Below are positions 45,531-54,983 of a stretch of DNA of 64,000 nucleotides, one piece after another. The notes under the pieces were generated by a model that saw nothing but the letters and a program-made list of their open reading frames with translations, made no database searches and had not been told where the DNA came from. This stretch comes from Sphingomonadaceae bacterium (GTDB lineage Bacteria; Pseudomonadota; Alphaproteobacteria; Sphingomonadales; Sphingomonadaceae). Positions within the stretch are counted from its first letter, which is position 1. Each line of letters opens with the position of its first letter. The translations under genes were made by a program, and so were the position numbers. The stretch covers positions 372,001 to 436,000 of the forward strand of contig JACKKZ010000003.1 in assembly GCA_024236195.1 (NCBI GenBank). The letters run 5' to 3'.

Positions 45531-46717
45531 TGGCCATCCCTCCTGCGCGCTGCCAATGTCTGGCGCGCAGATCTACGAATAGCCCGGTCGCCAAGGCGTG
45601 TCCCCTGTGAAGTTCGGGCAGGTTCACTGGCTGTGGCACTATTGGACGTGAGCGCGCGCACTTCGCTGCGCGGAGCAGCATCACTTGCCTCCGACCGCAT
45701 GATACGCTCCACGCCGCCTGCGGTCACCAATGCCCGGTCGCGCAAGACGATGGGCTGGGGCGTTCGTGCACTGCCCGCCTCAGCCCTGCGGCCCAGCATG
45801 TCTCGTGCAAGCTCAGGCCATGCCGGAATAGTGGGCCAGCCCCTGTAGAATGCAATCTTGGCTAGCACCCAGAGCATTCCCAGCTGGATTGCAGCAAAGG
45901 CTAATGTCAGCGCAAACAGCTCGGCAGGAGCGGAAGGGGCTGCATAACCAAGGCCGCGCACGCGCAAAGCATCAGCTAGCCATGGCTCCAGCACTGCCAG
46001 CTCAACCGCAAGAACCAGCGCTGCACCAATCGAGCCGATCATGGTCAGCACCAGCCCCTTGAGCCAGCCTGCAAACAGAGCGCGCGTCACATCGAACAGC
46101 AGCAGGCCCGCTGCCAGCGGAGCGATGGCGAGGAGTAGTCCTCCCAGCACGCGCAGCAGCCCCAGTGACCCGATGATCCCTGCCAGATAGGCAAGCCGCG
46201 CGCTGCTGAAATTGTCGCTATCTTCCTGCGTGTCACCGGCCGCACGGGCGGCCTGGGATGTATCGTCAACCGTCGCGCCGATGTTGCGCCCAGAGCCAAG
46301 CCGGGTGAGCTGCAGGATGGCGCTGTCTGCTGCCTCCAGTCTTCCAGCCAGATCTTGCGAAGAAGCAGATATTCCCGCAGGAGCTATGGCCGCTGCTACC
46401 TCGCCCGGTCCTTTCAGCGTCACATCATAGATTACTGTCTTGAAGGCAGGCCATGAAAAAGCCAGCGTCAGCACGATGCCGATCTTGAGCACTGATGTGA
46501 CAATATCGCGCCCATCCACCGCATAGCCCAGCAGCAGGCGAATACCGAACAGCGCGATGAAGATGGTGAGCAGGCTGGTAATCAGGATCGATGCGGGAGA
46601 ATCCGCCTGTGCCAGCGCCTGATAGCCAAAGCTGCCCAACGTCTGTGCCTGGCAATCAATATGTTCGAGCACACGGCCTAAAAAACGATCACCAGTGACA
46701 ATAACAGGACAGCTCAT
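45527..46717 (-). CDS. virB6: T4SS polytopic membrane protein VirB6
   Basis: A 396-residue protein with about six membrane helices in the TrbL/VirB6 arrangement (ILITSLLTIFIALFGIRLLL; DIVTSVLKIGIVLTLAFSWP; GSLGLLRVLGGLLLAIAPLA; LVLTMIGSIGAALVLAVELA). A periplasmic loop lies between helices 2 and 3, and the basic, Arg/Ser-rich C-terminal tail of about 90 residues is cytoplasmic. It starts 4 nt after virB4. Confidence 0.9.
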   Translation of the reverse strand: MSCPVIVTGDRFLGRVLEHIDCQAQTLGSFGYQALAQADSPASILITSLLTIFIALFGIRLLLGYAVDGRDIVTSVLKIGIVLTLAFSWPAFKTVIYDVTLKGPGEVAAAIAPAGISASSQDLAGRLEAADSAILQLTRLGSGRNIGATVDDTSQAARAAGDTQEDSDNFSSARLAYLAGIIGSLGLLRVLGGLLLAIAPLAAGLLLFDVTRALFAGWLKGLVLTMIGSIGAALVLAVELAVLEPWLADALRVRGLGYAAPSAPAELFALTLAFAAIQLGMLWVLAKIAFYRGWPTIPAWPELARDMLGRRAEAGSARTPQPIVLRDRALVTAGGVERIMRSEASDAAPRSEVRALTSNSATASEPARTSQGTRLGDRAIRRSARQTLAARRRDGQ

Positions 46718-46720
46718 AGA

Positions 46721-49096
46721 TTATGCCGCCTGTTCCATTAGCGGACCGAACCAGTCAGCTGGATCAGTACCGGTTTCTTCCACCAGCTCATCGAATATCC
46801 GCACGGTGCTCTCGCGGCCCGACAAGATGGTGAGCAGTTCGCGTTCGCCCGAGAGGTCAAGCCTTGCGACTACGCTTTCCTTGCCGTGGCGAATAAGGAA
46901 GCAATGTGAGCTGTCGGGCAAGGTGCGGATGAGCTCGAACTCATGGGCGCTCAGGCCAAAGCCATTGATATAGTCTTCTGCCCGCGCTTTGGGGTTGATC
47001 ATGAATATCTGCGTTGCCGCCTGTTCGATGATCGCGCTTGCGATCTGGCTTTCCAGCGCATCCTGCGCGCTTTGCGTAGCAAAGCCCACAATCCCGTTGC
47101 GCTTGCGGATGGTCTTCTCCCAATCCTTGATCCGGCGTACAAAGACCGGATCATCAAGCGCCTTCCAGCCTTCGTCGATCACAATGATTGAAGGTGTGCC
47201 ATCGAGCCGCTCTTCCACCCGGTGGAAGAAATAGAGCATCGCAGGCGAACGCGCTGCCGGATCATCGAGGATTGCGGTCATATCAAAACCGACTGTGCGT
47301 TCAGCAAGATCAGTCGTATCGCGCGCATTGTCGAACAGCCATGCCCGGTCGCCATCGCCCCACCATGGGCGCAAGCGGCCGTAGAGGTCATCGGCCCGCG
47401 GGCGATCATGGCCGCGGAAGAGCTCGACCAGATAGCGCAGGCGGCGCCTTTCCATCGGCTGCTGGAAATTGGTCGCAATCGCATCATGGACGGCGTCCTG
47501 GTCTTCGTGGCGTAATCCGCCTGCCAACAGATCCAGCCAGTCGACAAGGAACTTGCGATTGGTCGGGGTGTCTTCGAGCTGGAGCGGATTGAGGCCGGAG
47601 CTGCGATCAGGGCGCAGCCGGTCATAGCTGCCGCCAATTGCGCGGATAAACAGCTCCGCTCCGCGATCCTTGTCGAAGAAGATGATCCTGGGATCGAAAC
47701 GACGGGCTTGCGCCAGCAGGAAGTTGAGCACCACTGTCTTGCCTGAGCCTGATGGCCCGATCACTGTGAAATTACCCAGATCCTGCTGGTGGAAGTTGAA
47801 GAAATAGGGGCCTGCTGCCGTTGTTTCCAGCAGGGTCACCGCATTGCCCCAATGATTGCCGCGCGCTTGTCCGAGCGGGAAATTGTGCAGGCTGGCCAGC
47901 CCAGCGAAATTGGTGGTCGAGACAAGGCCTCGCCGCGCGATGTAGCGGAAGTTCCCCGGAAACTGCGCCCAGAAGGCAGGCTCCAGCGCAATATCCTCGC
48001 GCACGGCATTGATGCCGAGATCAGCCAGCAAGGCGATCACTTCAGCAACATGGCGGTTGAGCATGGCAAGGCTGGAGGCATGGACAGCAATGGTCGTATG
48101 ATGCTCACCAAAGCCTGCACGGCCTGCTGCCACTTCATCCTTGGCATCAGTGAGTTCATCGCGCAGCGACAGTGCTTCGTCCTCTGCCGAACGCATCCGG
48201 CGTAGGACGAGGTTAATCCGCCCAAGCGCAGTACTGCGTTCGACCAGCGCAAAGCTCTGGCTCACTGTCATCTCGAAGGGCAAGCGGTAGAGCTCATCGA
48301 ACATGCCGGGCATCGTCCGGTCAGGATAATCCTTGATCGAGATGACCGCCTGGAAGCGGCGCTCGAACGGGCCCTGGGCTGACAGCTCCAGCGCATCGCG
48401 GCCAAAGCTGATCCGCCGCGCGGGGATATGGTGGCCAATATCGCCATGCGGCATGGCCATGGGGCGCAGCTCGCCATTGAAGAGGCAGCCAAGGAACTCA
48501 ATGGGTTCAGAGCGCGGTCCGTCTTCGCTGTCATAGCGGCTGAGGAGCTGCGGATCATAGTTCGAAAGCGCAGCCACCAGCGCTTCGCGGGCAGTGTCGA
48601 GTGCGCGCTTCTCGCCTGCCAACTGTTCGGTATGGAAGGCACTTGCCTTGCCGAACCAATGGCGCATGCGATCGGCAAAGCCCATCCGGCCTTGCAGTGG
48701 GCGGCGCACGATGGTCAGGAACAGCTCATTGGCATAAAGCTGCTTGCCATCGAGCCGCTTGCGCCAGCGCGCATCAAGCAGCCGCGAGAACTTGTCTGAC
48801 TTCACCTCCTCCAATCCGGCATCAGCGCGACGGCGGATGGCATGGTGATAGATGGCAAAGCGCGAGGAGCCCAGCGCGCGCAGCATCGCATCGCGTAGGC
48901 CTGCACGGTAGTTCAGCTCTTCGCTGTCAGCCGTCTCAAACAGCAAGCCGCCCAGGCGAATGGTTTGCATCAGCAAGCCATCCCTTGTTTGCAGCGTTAC
49001 ATCGTCAATATGCCGCGCATAGGGCAAGTGCTGGCCTGCCGGTGCTTCACGGGCAATGACCTTCGCATCCTTGGTCAGGGGCGATAGGAGTTGCAT
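46721..49096 (-). CDS. virB4: T4SS ATPase VirB4
   Basis: Start taken at ATG 49096 (MQLLSPLTKDAKVIAREAP); 49129 is possible. About 791 residues. The N-terminal VirB4/CagE domain is followed by Walker A GPSGSGKT near residue 450 and Walker B SIIVIDEGWKALDD near residue 630, then RKRNGIVGFATQSAQDAL and the C-terminal RLDLSGERELLTILSGRE. Full length. It overlaps the end of virB3 by 22 nt. Confidence 0.95.
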   Translation of the reverse strand: MQLLSPLTKDAKVIAREAPAGQHLPYARHIDDVTLQTRDGLLMQTIRLGGLLFETADSEELNYRAGLRDAMLRALGSSRFAIYHHAIRRRADAGLEEVKSDKFSRLLDARWRKRLDGKQLYANELFLTIVRRPLQGRMGFADRMRHWFGKASAFHTEQLAGEKRALDTAREALVAALSNYDPQLLSRYDSEDGPRSEPIEFLGCLFNGELRPMAMPHGDIGHHIPARRISFGRDALELSAQGPFERRFQAVISIKDYPDRTMPGMFDELYRLPFEMTVSQSFALVERSTALGRINLVLRRMRSAEDEALSLRDELTDAKDEVAAGRAGFGEHHTTIAVHASSLAMLNRHVAEVIALLADLGINAVREDIALEPAFWAQFPGNFRYIARRGLVSTTNFAGLASLHNFPLGQARGNHWGNAVTLLETTAAGPYFFNFHQQDLGNFTVIGPSGSGKTVVLNFLLAQARRFDPRIIFFDKDRGAELFIRAIGGSYDRLRPDRSSGLNPLQLEDTPTNRKFLVDWLDLLAGGLRHEDQDAVHDAIATNFQQPMERRRLRYLVELFRGHDRPRADDLYGRLRPWWGDGDRAWLFDNARDTTDLAERTVGFDMTAILDDPAARSPAMLYFFHRVEERLDGTPSIIVIDEGWKALDDPVFVRRIKDWEKTIRKRNGIVGFATQSAQDALESQIASAIIEQAATQIFMINPKARAEDYINGFGLSAHEFELIRTLPDSSHCFLIRHGKESVVARLDLSGERELLTILSGRESTVRIFDELVEETGTDPADWFGPLMEQAA

Positions 49097-49362
49097 CGCC
49101 AGAGTTTGTGATTGCGCACGCGCGGGCATGTCCGCACGCGGGTTAGCCAGAGATCGACGATCCGCGGTTCTTCAAGGTGCATCAGCATGCCGATGCCGTG
49201 GATCACTACCGAAGCGAGCAGCACCCACCAGTTGCGGAAGAGCAGGAACAGCTCAATACCTACCACGGCATTAATCACGAAGTAGCTATAGGTCACGCCA
49301 GCGAACATCTGCGGCCGGGTCAGGCCGGTGAAGAGTGTGTCCTGGCGGAGCGGGGTGGGCAT
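49075..49362 (-). CDS. virB3: T4SS protein VirB3
   Basis: A 95-residue protein: LRQDTLFTGLTRPQMFAGVT, then two adjacent membrane helices (YSYFVINAVVGIELFLLF; WWVLLASVVIHGIGMLM) and a short basic C-terminus. Family pattern and position directly before virB4 identify it. It is the first gene of the T4SS run, 191 nt after the immunity-like gene. Confidence 0.88.
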   Translation of the reverse strand: MPTPLRQDTLFTGLTRPQMFAGVTYSYFVINAVVGIELFLLFRNWWVLLASVVIHGIGMLMHLEEPRIVDLWLTRVRTCPRVRNHKLWRCNSYRP

Positions 49363-49553
49363 TGGTGTAGGTTACCTCAATTGAAGTGAGGATGATTCAC
49401 GCTGGACGTTGAATTTGCAAGGGGAGTCTTCGGGTTGAAGGCGATTCCAATAGAGTAGCAAAATTGGTCGCCTGTGCCGTCCCGTTGAAATTGGGGATTC
49501 TTGCACATGCCGCTGCAATTCCCTGCCCGGTTGATGATCGGGTGAGGAGCACG

Positions 49554-50015
49554 CTATTGCTTATAAGAGAATATTCCGTCCAAATCTGCGTCATTGAGCG
49601 GCCGATTTTCAGCATCCGACAATTCAATCGCGGATAAAATTGAAAGAGACATATGCTCCACTTGACCCAAAACAATATTCAGATAGTTGCATTCGACATG
49701 AGAAGAGAAAATATCACTTGCATTCACCAAAACACCCCATCGATCTACAAACAGCTTAGTTAAAGAGAAGCGCTCATTCATCATTGAGCATAGATTCTGT
49801 ATATCGAACTTACTCCGTTCATTTAAATCATTATACTCGAAAAAAACAGCTTGGCGAAGCTGAACTGAGTTATCGAACATTTCGGCAATAAACTGAGACT
49901 CGGTGTCAAGGCATGTGATCCTGAGAATATCGTCAGAAATCTCGCAAGAATAAGCCTGCATCGACCCGATCAGCTCAGCGAGCTTCTCCAAAGTTATCAC
50001 CGGGGGCGTTCCCAT
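49554..50015 (-). CDS. Probable immunity protein of the RHS toxin tip
   Basis: A 153-residue soluble acidic protein (MGTPPVITLEKLAELIGS), AT-richer than the RHS core. ATG 50015 has AAGGA 5 nt upstream and overlaps the RHS stop by 19 nt; a later ATG at 49961 is possible. It has no membrane segment and no motif I recognise (CNYLNIVLGQVEHMSLSILS near the end). A small gene directly behind an RHS tip is normally its immunity gene; this is the basis for the call. Confidence 0.6.
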   Translation of the reverse strand: MGTPPVITLEKLAELIGSMQAYSCEISDDILRITCLDTESQFIAEMFDNSVQLRQAVFFEYNDLNERSKFDIQNLCSMMNERFSLTKLFVDRWGVLVNASDIFSSHVECNYLNIVLGQVEHMSLSILSAIELSDAENRPLNDADLDGIFSYKQ

Positions 50016-53000
50016 AAGTGTCCTTTTCCTTGCCCTTCAGGGGGGTGGCCATGAGGAGGTCCTCCTTGGTGCCCTTGATCTTGCCGTCCACCCATTTTGG
50101 CACGATCACCACTAGAACCTATCACTCCAGCGTAGCGACCTTGCCGACCAGCCTCTTGAGTTACATCGCTTTTCTTCGGGGGATGAGTTGGGCGATTTAC
50201 CTTTGGAGGCCCAGACTGCCCAGGTCTAACAGAGCCGTATTGCGGTTTACCTGCCCCTTTTCCTGTGCCCGGCACTGGCGTCCTCTTGCCAGCTGGTGTG
50301 GAACTGCCATCTCCTTTGCGCGCCTGACTCGTGGTTGGCCCTTGGGGTTTGCTGTCATTCGGAAGGATATCTCGTACAGCTTCCCTGCCTTTTTCTACTC
50401 CGGTTCGAACCGCATCAGAGAACTTCTCACAAGCTCCTGAAGCATAGCATGTCACAGCGGCGGTCGCGCCAATCACCACCACCGCTGCAGCAGCGCCCTC
50501 CGTGGTGCAGAGGTCCCAAACACACGTCCCCCTAAAATCCGTTCCATTAATCGGATCATTTGCGACATAGGCGTAGAGATTAAACTGATCCTCATAGCCG
50601 ATCGGATCGGTCTGCATGAACCGGCCAATGGTGGGCGAGTAGATGCGGGCCTTGTAGTAATACATGCCCAGTTCGGGGATCCACGCTTGCCCGGTGTAGC
50701 GGAACCGGCCCTTTGTGGAGATGTCATTGCCCGAGCTAGCATCGGGGATGCCATATTCATCATAGGAGTTGGTGGCGATGGATGTGCCAAGGTAATTGGT
50801 CACCGCAACGATGGAGCCCCGCGGATCGGCATGCAGATAGCGGCGCGGGCCGTTGGTGATCGCACTGCCCTCATACCAGATCAGCGGATCGTCGGCCTCG
50901 ACATTGGAGCCATGGACATAGCGCCGCAGCATGGTGCCGGCTGAGTTATATTCCGCAATCATCGCATTGCCATCATAGGCAAAGCGCTGGATGCCGAGCG
51001 CACCGCCCGAGACCTGGTAAAGCCGCCCGGTCGGATCGTAGGTCAGCTCGGCCTGGAGCGTGCCGGTGTACGACAGGGCTGCGCAATTGGTATTGGTCTG
51101 AACCCGCTTCTGCACCAGGCGGTTCTCGACATCATAGAGATACACGCTGCTGCCATCGGCAGTGAGGTTGCCATTGGCATCATAGCAAAAGTTGGCGGTG
51201 CCAGCGGTTTGATACTGGTTCAGACCATTTGTGACGTAGCTGCGAGACAGGTCGATATGCCCATCCCAAGCATAAGCGTTGCTGCTCGAAGTCTCTGTCT
51301 TGATCTGTGAGGCAGCGTTGCGAGTGTAATACCAGGTGATGTCTTTGCTGGTAGCATTGAGATCGAACCCCACAGAAGCCACGCGCCCAGCATTATCGTA
51401 GAGCACGTTCCGGGCATTTACTGAAGAGGTCGCATAAGTCCAGATGAGCTGCTCTGGCAATCCGCGCTGGTTGAAGGTCGCAACACCAAGCTCGGTTGAT
51501 AGTTGCTTGAGTGAGGTCGCGCGATTAAGACCATCATAATCGAACTGGAAATACTGTCCGTCTGGGTATGTCACCCGCGTACGATTGCTATTAGCATCAT
51601 ATTGCGAGCTGACCGTACGGGTGACGCCGTCGGTGTTCTGCGTCTCCGAGGTCAGTCGTCCGAACCCGTCATAGACATAGGTAATGCCAACGCCGGATAG
51701 ACTGTCGAAGCGCGCCTTCGTCTGCAACCCGCGCAGGTCATAGGCATAATAGACATCGCGCCTATCATTGGCCGGGAGCGCGTTGAGGCCGGTAGTGCAG
51801 TTATCCGCAAAGGACGCACAGACATCCTTCACAGTGACGCGGTTCAACTTATCATAGGTATATTCAATGCCCCTGCCATCCCGCTTGCGCAGAGTGATGC
51901 GGTTTCCATTGGGATCATAACCATATTCTTCATAATCAGCCGCGTTGACCGAGCCGGCCGTGGCCAATGCGGTCGCTGGTGTGCTGTTGTTAAACGCGGG
52001 TGCCCGAGCCTGGGATGGGAAGATCCATTTGGATTGACGGTCAAACCCGTCATATTCCAGTCTCGCCTTGTTGCCATTGGCATCGACGACATATTCGATT
52101 TGGCCATTGGGTGTGTAGCTATAGGTGACGTCTGCAATCTCGATCGACGTGCCAACAGCCTTGCGAATTTGCAGCACTTGGCCCGCAGCGTCGTAGACCG
52201 TCTTCGTGACCCGGTCTTGCTCGCCAGGGTCTTCATATTCCTGATTTCTCGAACAAGCGGCGAGCGGAAGCGAAGCATGGGCTGCTGGTTTCATTCGCAC
52301 AGTCGCACATTCCAGACGACCAGCTGAATCATAGCTATATTGCTTCAAGGCGACCGTAACGTTATCTGAACCCTCTACTGTATCTGTAGCTTTCTGCCTA
52401 ATCGAGTTGTAAGTTGCTGTCTGTCGTCCAAACACATTTAACGTCGTTGCAGTCGGACTCTGGACATAACCTTCTTCGACACTCGTAATTAGATCATCGC
52501 TTTCCCGATAGGTGAAGCGCTTGGCTTGACGGATCCCGTCATTGCCAGCCGCCCCGATTTCCCAGGTCTTGCGACCAAGAATGTCATAGCGGTTGTAGGT
52601 AGCATCAGAGTTCCCTGCTCGCGGACCATCAATGGATAAAACCCTTCCGGAATCATCATATGTATATGTTGTTTCCAATATCGTGCCTGATGATGCATCA
52701 ACCTGACGGATAGATTCAGGGAGGAAGGTGTCCTCCCAATAGGAATATTCGGTTCGATATTCGGCATTAGTCCCACAGGTTGTGGTTGCACCGCAAATCC
52801 GCTCGACCGTTCTCCGGGAAACAAGCCCATTGCCGGTGTCAACCTCAGAATATTCGGCAATTGTCTTGGTACGAACACCATCGGCATTTGCTGGAGCCAG
52901 CACCTCGACCAGCTGCCCACGGCTATTGTATGAGAAATCAGTCTGATTTTGTTTGGCATCGCGATACCATTGTGGACGCCAACACATGACGTCATCGGCA

Positions 53001-54463
53001 CATTCGACAACGCCGTCGGGGCGCATATGGGCCGTCAAGTCTACGTAAATTTGCTCTGTCAGAGATCCCCCAAAAGTGCCGGACTTTCCAAATCTTGTCT
53101 TCGTTGCAATATTGCCGGCAGCGTCATAACCTATAGAGACATAATTTCCTTCAGGAGCCGTCAATTTCGTAATACGGGCTTTTGAATCGTATTGATATAA
53201 AGTTTTCCTGCCTAACTCATCAGTGCGACTCTTAATCCGGTTCATTTGGGAGCCGAATGATCCCACTGTCGAGCCATCCATCGCGTTAGGCACATTAACC
53301 TGCTCAATATCATAGGAAACAGAGCTTCCCGATGGGTTCTGCACAGTGACCTTGCTGTAAGCATACCCCCCAACCAAATCGCTATATCCAGCATTTGCAT
53401 AGGAATAAGACCAGGCGCGACCATCTCGATTGACAGTCCCAATTAACTTGGATGTGCCGGAAAAGTTCGGATGGGGCGATACAGCAACAGCAGCACTACT
53501 CTCACCTGGCAAAGTCTGAGAAAAATCTGCAGCCTCTACTTTTAAACCGAGCTGGCCGCCATCATAACCCCAAAATGTGCGGTCAGCGAGATCAACTACA
53601 GACCCATTGCTGTTATAGGTCAGCCTTTGGAGCGGCACTGAAGGAGCCGAAGCCTTATACAGGCTAACCACACTAGGCTTGGACCATTCATTTTGTGAAA
53701 GATCATTACCCTGATAAAGGATGGTGATGTAATAACCGATATTTGTCTCAATCTTGTTCGGCCGATACCAAGTGCGTTGGTACGGGTCACCCGAAAGAGT
53801 CGCTGTATCGTATGTGTAAGTGATGACTTCGCCATCCGGATATTCGATTCTTGAAAGATAGTATAATCGTTTCGCAGGCACATAGAACCCATTGGACGGC
53901 GGCGGGCCGGGATTTGTAAAGACGTGCAGGAGATCAAAATAAAATCTGGCACCTGTGCTTGATTGACGGAACTTCGCTCCACCAAATTGCAGATATGACC
54001 CTGTTCCCGTCAAGCTTGCGCAGGCCTTTCCGTAGTCCATATCCCACGTACAATGGAAGGACTCGGACGAGCCCCCAGGTGTGTGAACCGTCCAGCTTGC
54101 CGTCCTGTCAAACGGTTCAACGTATGTGGGCGACAGAGTGCCGCTAGCGTAGAGGGCCGCGTTCTGCATGCGGTCGAACTTCAGACGCGGCGCTGCAGGT
54201 ACACCAACAATCAATGCGTCGGGCGACTTGAGGCCAGTTGTAAGGTTGACGCCGTTGACGTCAGGCTGTGTCTCAAGCGGAGTAAGGGGCTCAGGAACCT
54301 CATTTTGCGCCGCAGCTGGTGGCGCGAGCGCAATTGATATTGCGCAAACAGCCAGGATAAAGGCAATCAAACGACCTTGACTTTGCACACCAAACTCCCC
54401 GAAAGCGCGCCGAGCTCTTCTGCAGATATTGCCAATATCTATGATATTACGAGGCCCTAGCAT
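49997..54463 (-). CDS. Giant secreted RHS/YD-repeat protein with a frameshifted toxin-like tip
   Basis: Start at ATG 54463 (MLGPRNIIDIGNICRRARRA) with GGAG 6 nt upstream; 1488 residues. A signal peptide with a long basic N-region ends at APPAAAQ (about residue 53). YD repeats fill the middle (YDGFGRLTSETQNTDGV; YDPTGRLYQVSGGALG). The core ends RFRYTGQAWIPELGMYYYKA and GRFMQTDPIGYEDQFNLYAY. The variable tip has a hydrophobic stretch (AAAAVVVIGATAAVTCY), a Pro/Gly-rich linker and a C-terminal part that leaves its natural frame at an A4 run (50095-50098). Immunity-like gene and virB3 follow. Confidence 0.88.
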   Translation of the reverse strand: MLGPRNIIDIGNICRRARRAFGEFGVQSQGRLIAFILAVCAISIALAPPAAAQNEVPEPLTPLETQPDVNGVNLTTGLKSPDALIVGVPAAPRLKFDRMQNAALYASGTLSPTYVEPFDRTASWTVHTPGGSSESFHCTWDMDYGKACASLTGTGSYLQFGGAKFRQSSTGARFYFDLLHVFTNPGPPPSNGFYVPAKRLYYLSRIEYPDGEVITYTYDTATLSGDPYQRTWYRPNKIETNIGYYITILYQGNDLSQNEWSKPSVVSLYKASAPSVPLQRLTYNSNGSVVDLADRTFWGYDGGQLGLKVEAADFSQTLPGESSAAVAVSPHPNFSGTSKLIGTVNRDGRAWSYSYANAGYSDLVGGYAYSKVTVQNPSGSSVSYDIEQVNVPNAMDGSTVGSFGSQMNRIKSRTDELGRKTLYQYDSKARITKLTAPEGNYVSIGYDAAGNIATKTRFGKSGTFGGSLTEQIYVDLTAHMRPDGVVECADDVMCWRPQWYRDAKQNQTDFSYNSRGQLVEVLAPANADGVRTKTIAEYSEVDTGNGLVSRRTVERICGATTTCGTNAEYRTEYSYWEDTFLPESIRQVDASSGTILETTYTYDDSGRVLSIDGPRAGNSDATYNRYDILGRKTWEIGAAGNDGIRQAKRFTYRESDDLITSVEEGYVQSPTATTLNVFGRQTATYNSIRQKATDTVEGSDNVTVALKQYSYDSAGRLECATVRMKPAAHASLPLAACSRNQEYEDPGEQDRVTKTVYDAAGQVLQIRKAVGTSIEIADVTYSYTPNGQIEYVVDANGNKARLEYDGFDRQSKWIFPSQARAPAFNNSTPATALATAGSVNAADYEEYGYDPNGNRITLRKRDGRGIEYTYDKLNRVTVKDVCASFADNCTTGLNALPANDRRDVYYAYDLRGLQTKARFDSLSGVGITYVYDGFGRLTSETQNTDGVTRTVSSQYDANSNRTRVTYPDGQYFQFDYDGLNRATSLKQLSTELGVATFNQRGLPEQLIWTYATSSVNARNVLYDNAGRVASVGFDLNATSKDITWYYTRNAASQIKTETSSSNAYAWDGHIDLSRSYVTNGLNQYQTAGTANFCYDANGNLTADGSSVYLYDVENRLVQKRVQTNTNCAALSYTGTLQAELTYDPTGRLYQVSGGALGIQRFAYDGNAMIAEYNSAGTMLRRYVHGSNVEADDPLIWYEGSAITNGPRRYLHADPRGSIVAVTNYLGTSIATNSYDEYGIPDASSGNDISTKGRFRYTGQAWIPELGMYYYKARIYSPTIGRFMQTDPIGYEDQFNLYAYVANDPINGTDFRGTCVWDLCTTEGAAAAVVVIGATAAVTCYASGACEKFSDAVRTGVEKGREAVRDILPNDSKPQGPTTSQARKGDGSSTPAGKRTPVPGTGKGAGKPQYGSVRPGQSGPPKVNRPTHPPKKSDVTQEAGRQGRYAGVIGSSGDRAKMGGRQDQGHQGGPPHGHPPEGQGKGHLWERPR

Positions 54464-54614
54464 TGGTTCTCCGCCTAATATCTGAGACATCAATTTCCCT
54501 AACGATGCAAAAATCACTCCACGGGCCAAGATCACCCTAAAACACTGCCTTTTGAACACCTTCGTGAAATTCTACGAAAATGACCGTCATCTACCAGCTG
54601 ACGCCGCACAAAAA

Positions 54615-54983
54615 TCAACGGCCCTTCAGTGCTCTTGCCATCTGGCAGAGCTCACCTGGAGCAACTGCATAGACCTCAACAAAAGAAGCCTGTACAGTGG
54701 CCGGAGCTTTGTGGGACAGTTCGCAAATATCGCGCTCATACTGCGGCAGGCTGTTCTCCTTGCCTTCGCATTCATGCGCCGTGAAGCCACGGCTCTCAAA
54801 CTCGGCAACGCGCTCCGGGCTGACCAGAATCGTGAACTCCTTACCTTCCCGGACACCTTTAGTCATCGCTGACATGCAGACCGTATCCTTTGGAGCTGCC
54901 TGAACATCAAACGCAGGCACAAACACCAGCGCAATAGAGCTTACGAGGCCCAGGCCGACCAGAATTGCAGCAGTACATCTCAT
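54615..54983 (-). CDS. Small secreted protein, unknown
   Basis: A 122-residue protein with a signal peptide (MRCTAAILVGLGLVSSIALV, cleavage around VQAAP) and a small Cys-containing mature domain (CMSAMTKGVREGKEFTILV; AHECEGKENSLPQYERDICE). The cysteines suggest periplasmic disulfides. It overlaps the short RHS gene by 4 nt, placing both in one operon ahead of the giant RHS gene. Family not recognised. Confidence 0.6.
   Translation of the reverse strand: MRCTAAILVGLGLVSSIALVFVPAFDVQAAPKDTVCMSAMTKGVREGKEFTILVSPERVAEFESRGFTAHECEGKENSLPQYERDICELSHKAPATVQASFVEVYAVAPGELCQMARALKGR

Noticed and set aside
49397..49675. Second minus-strand frame overlapping the immunity-like gene
   Set aside because: It is out of frame with a better supported gene and has no plausible ribosome-binding site.
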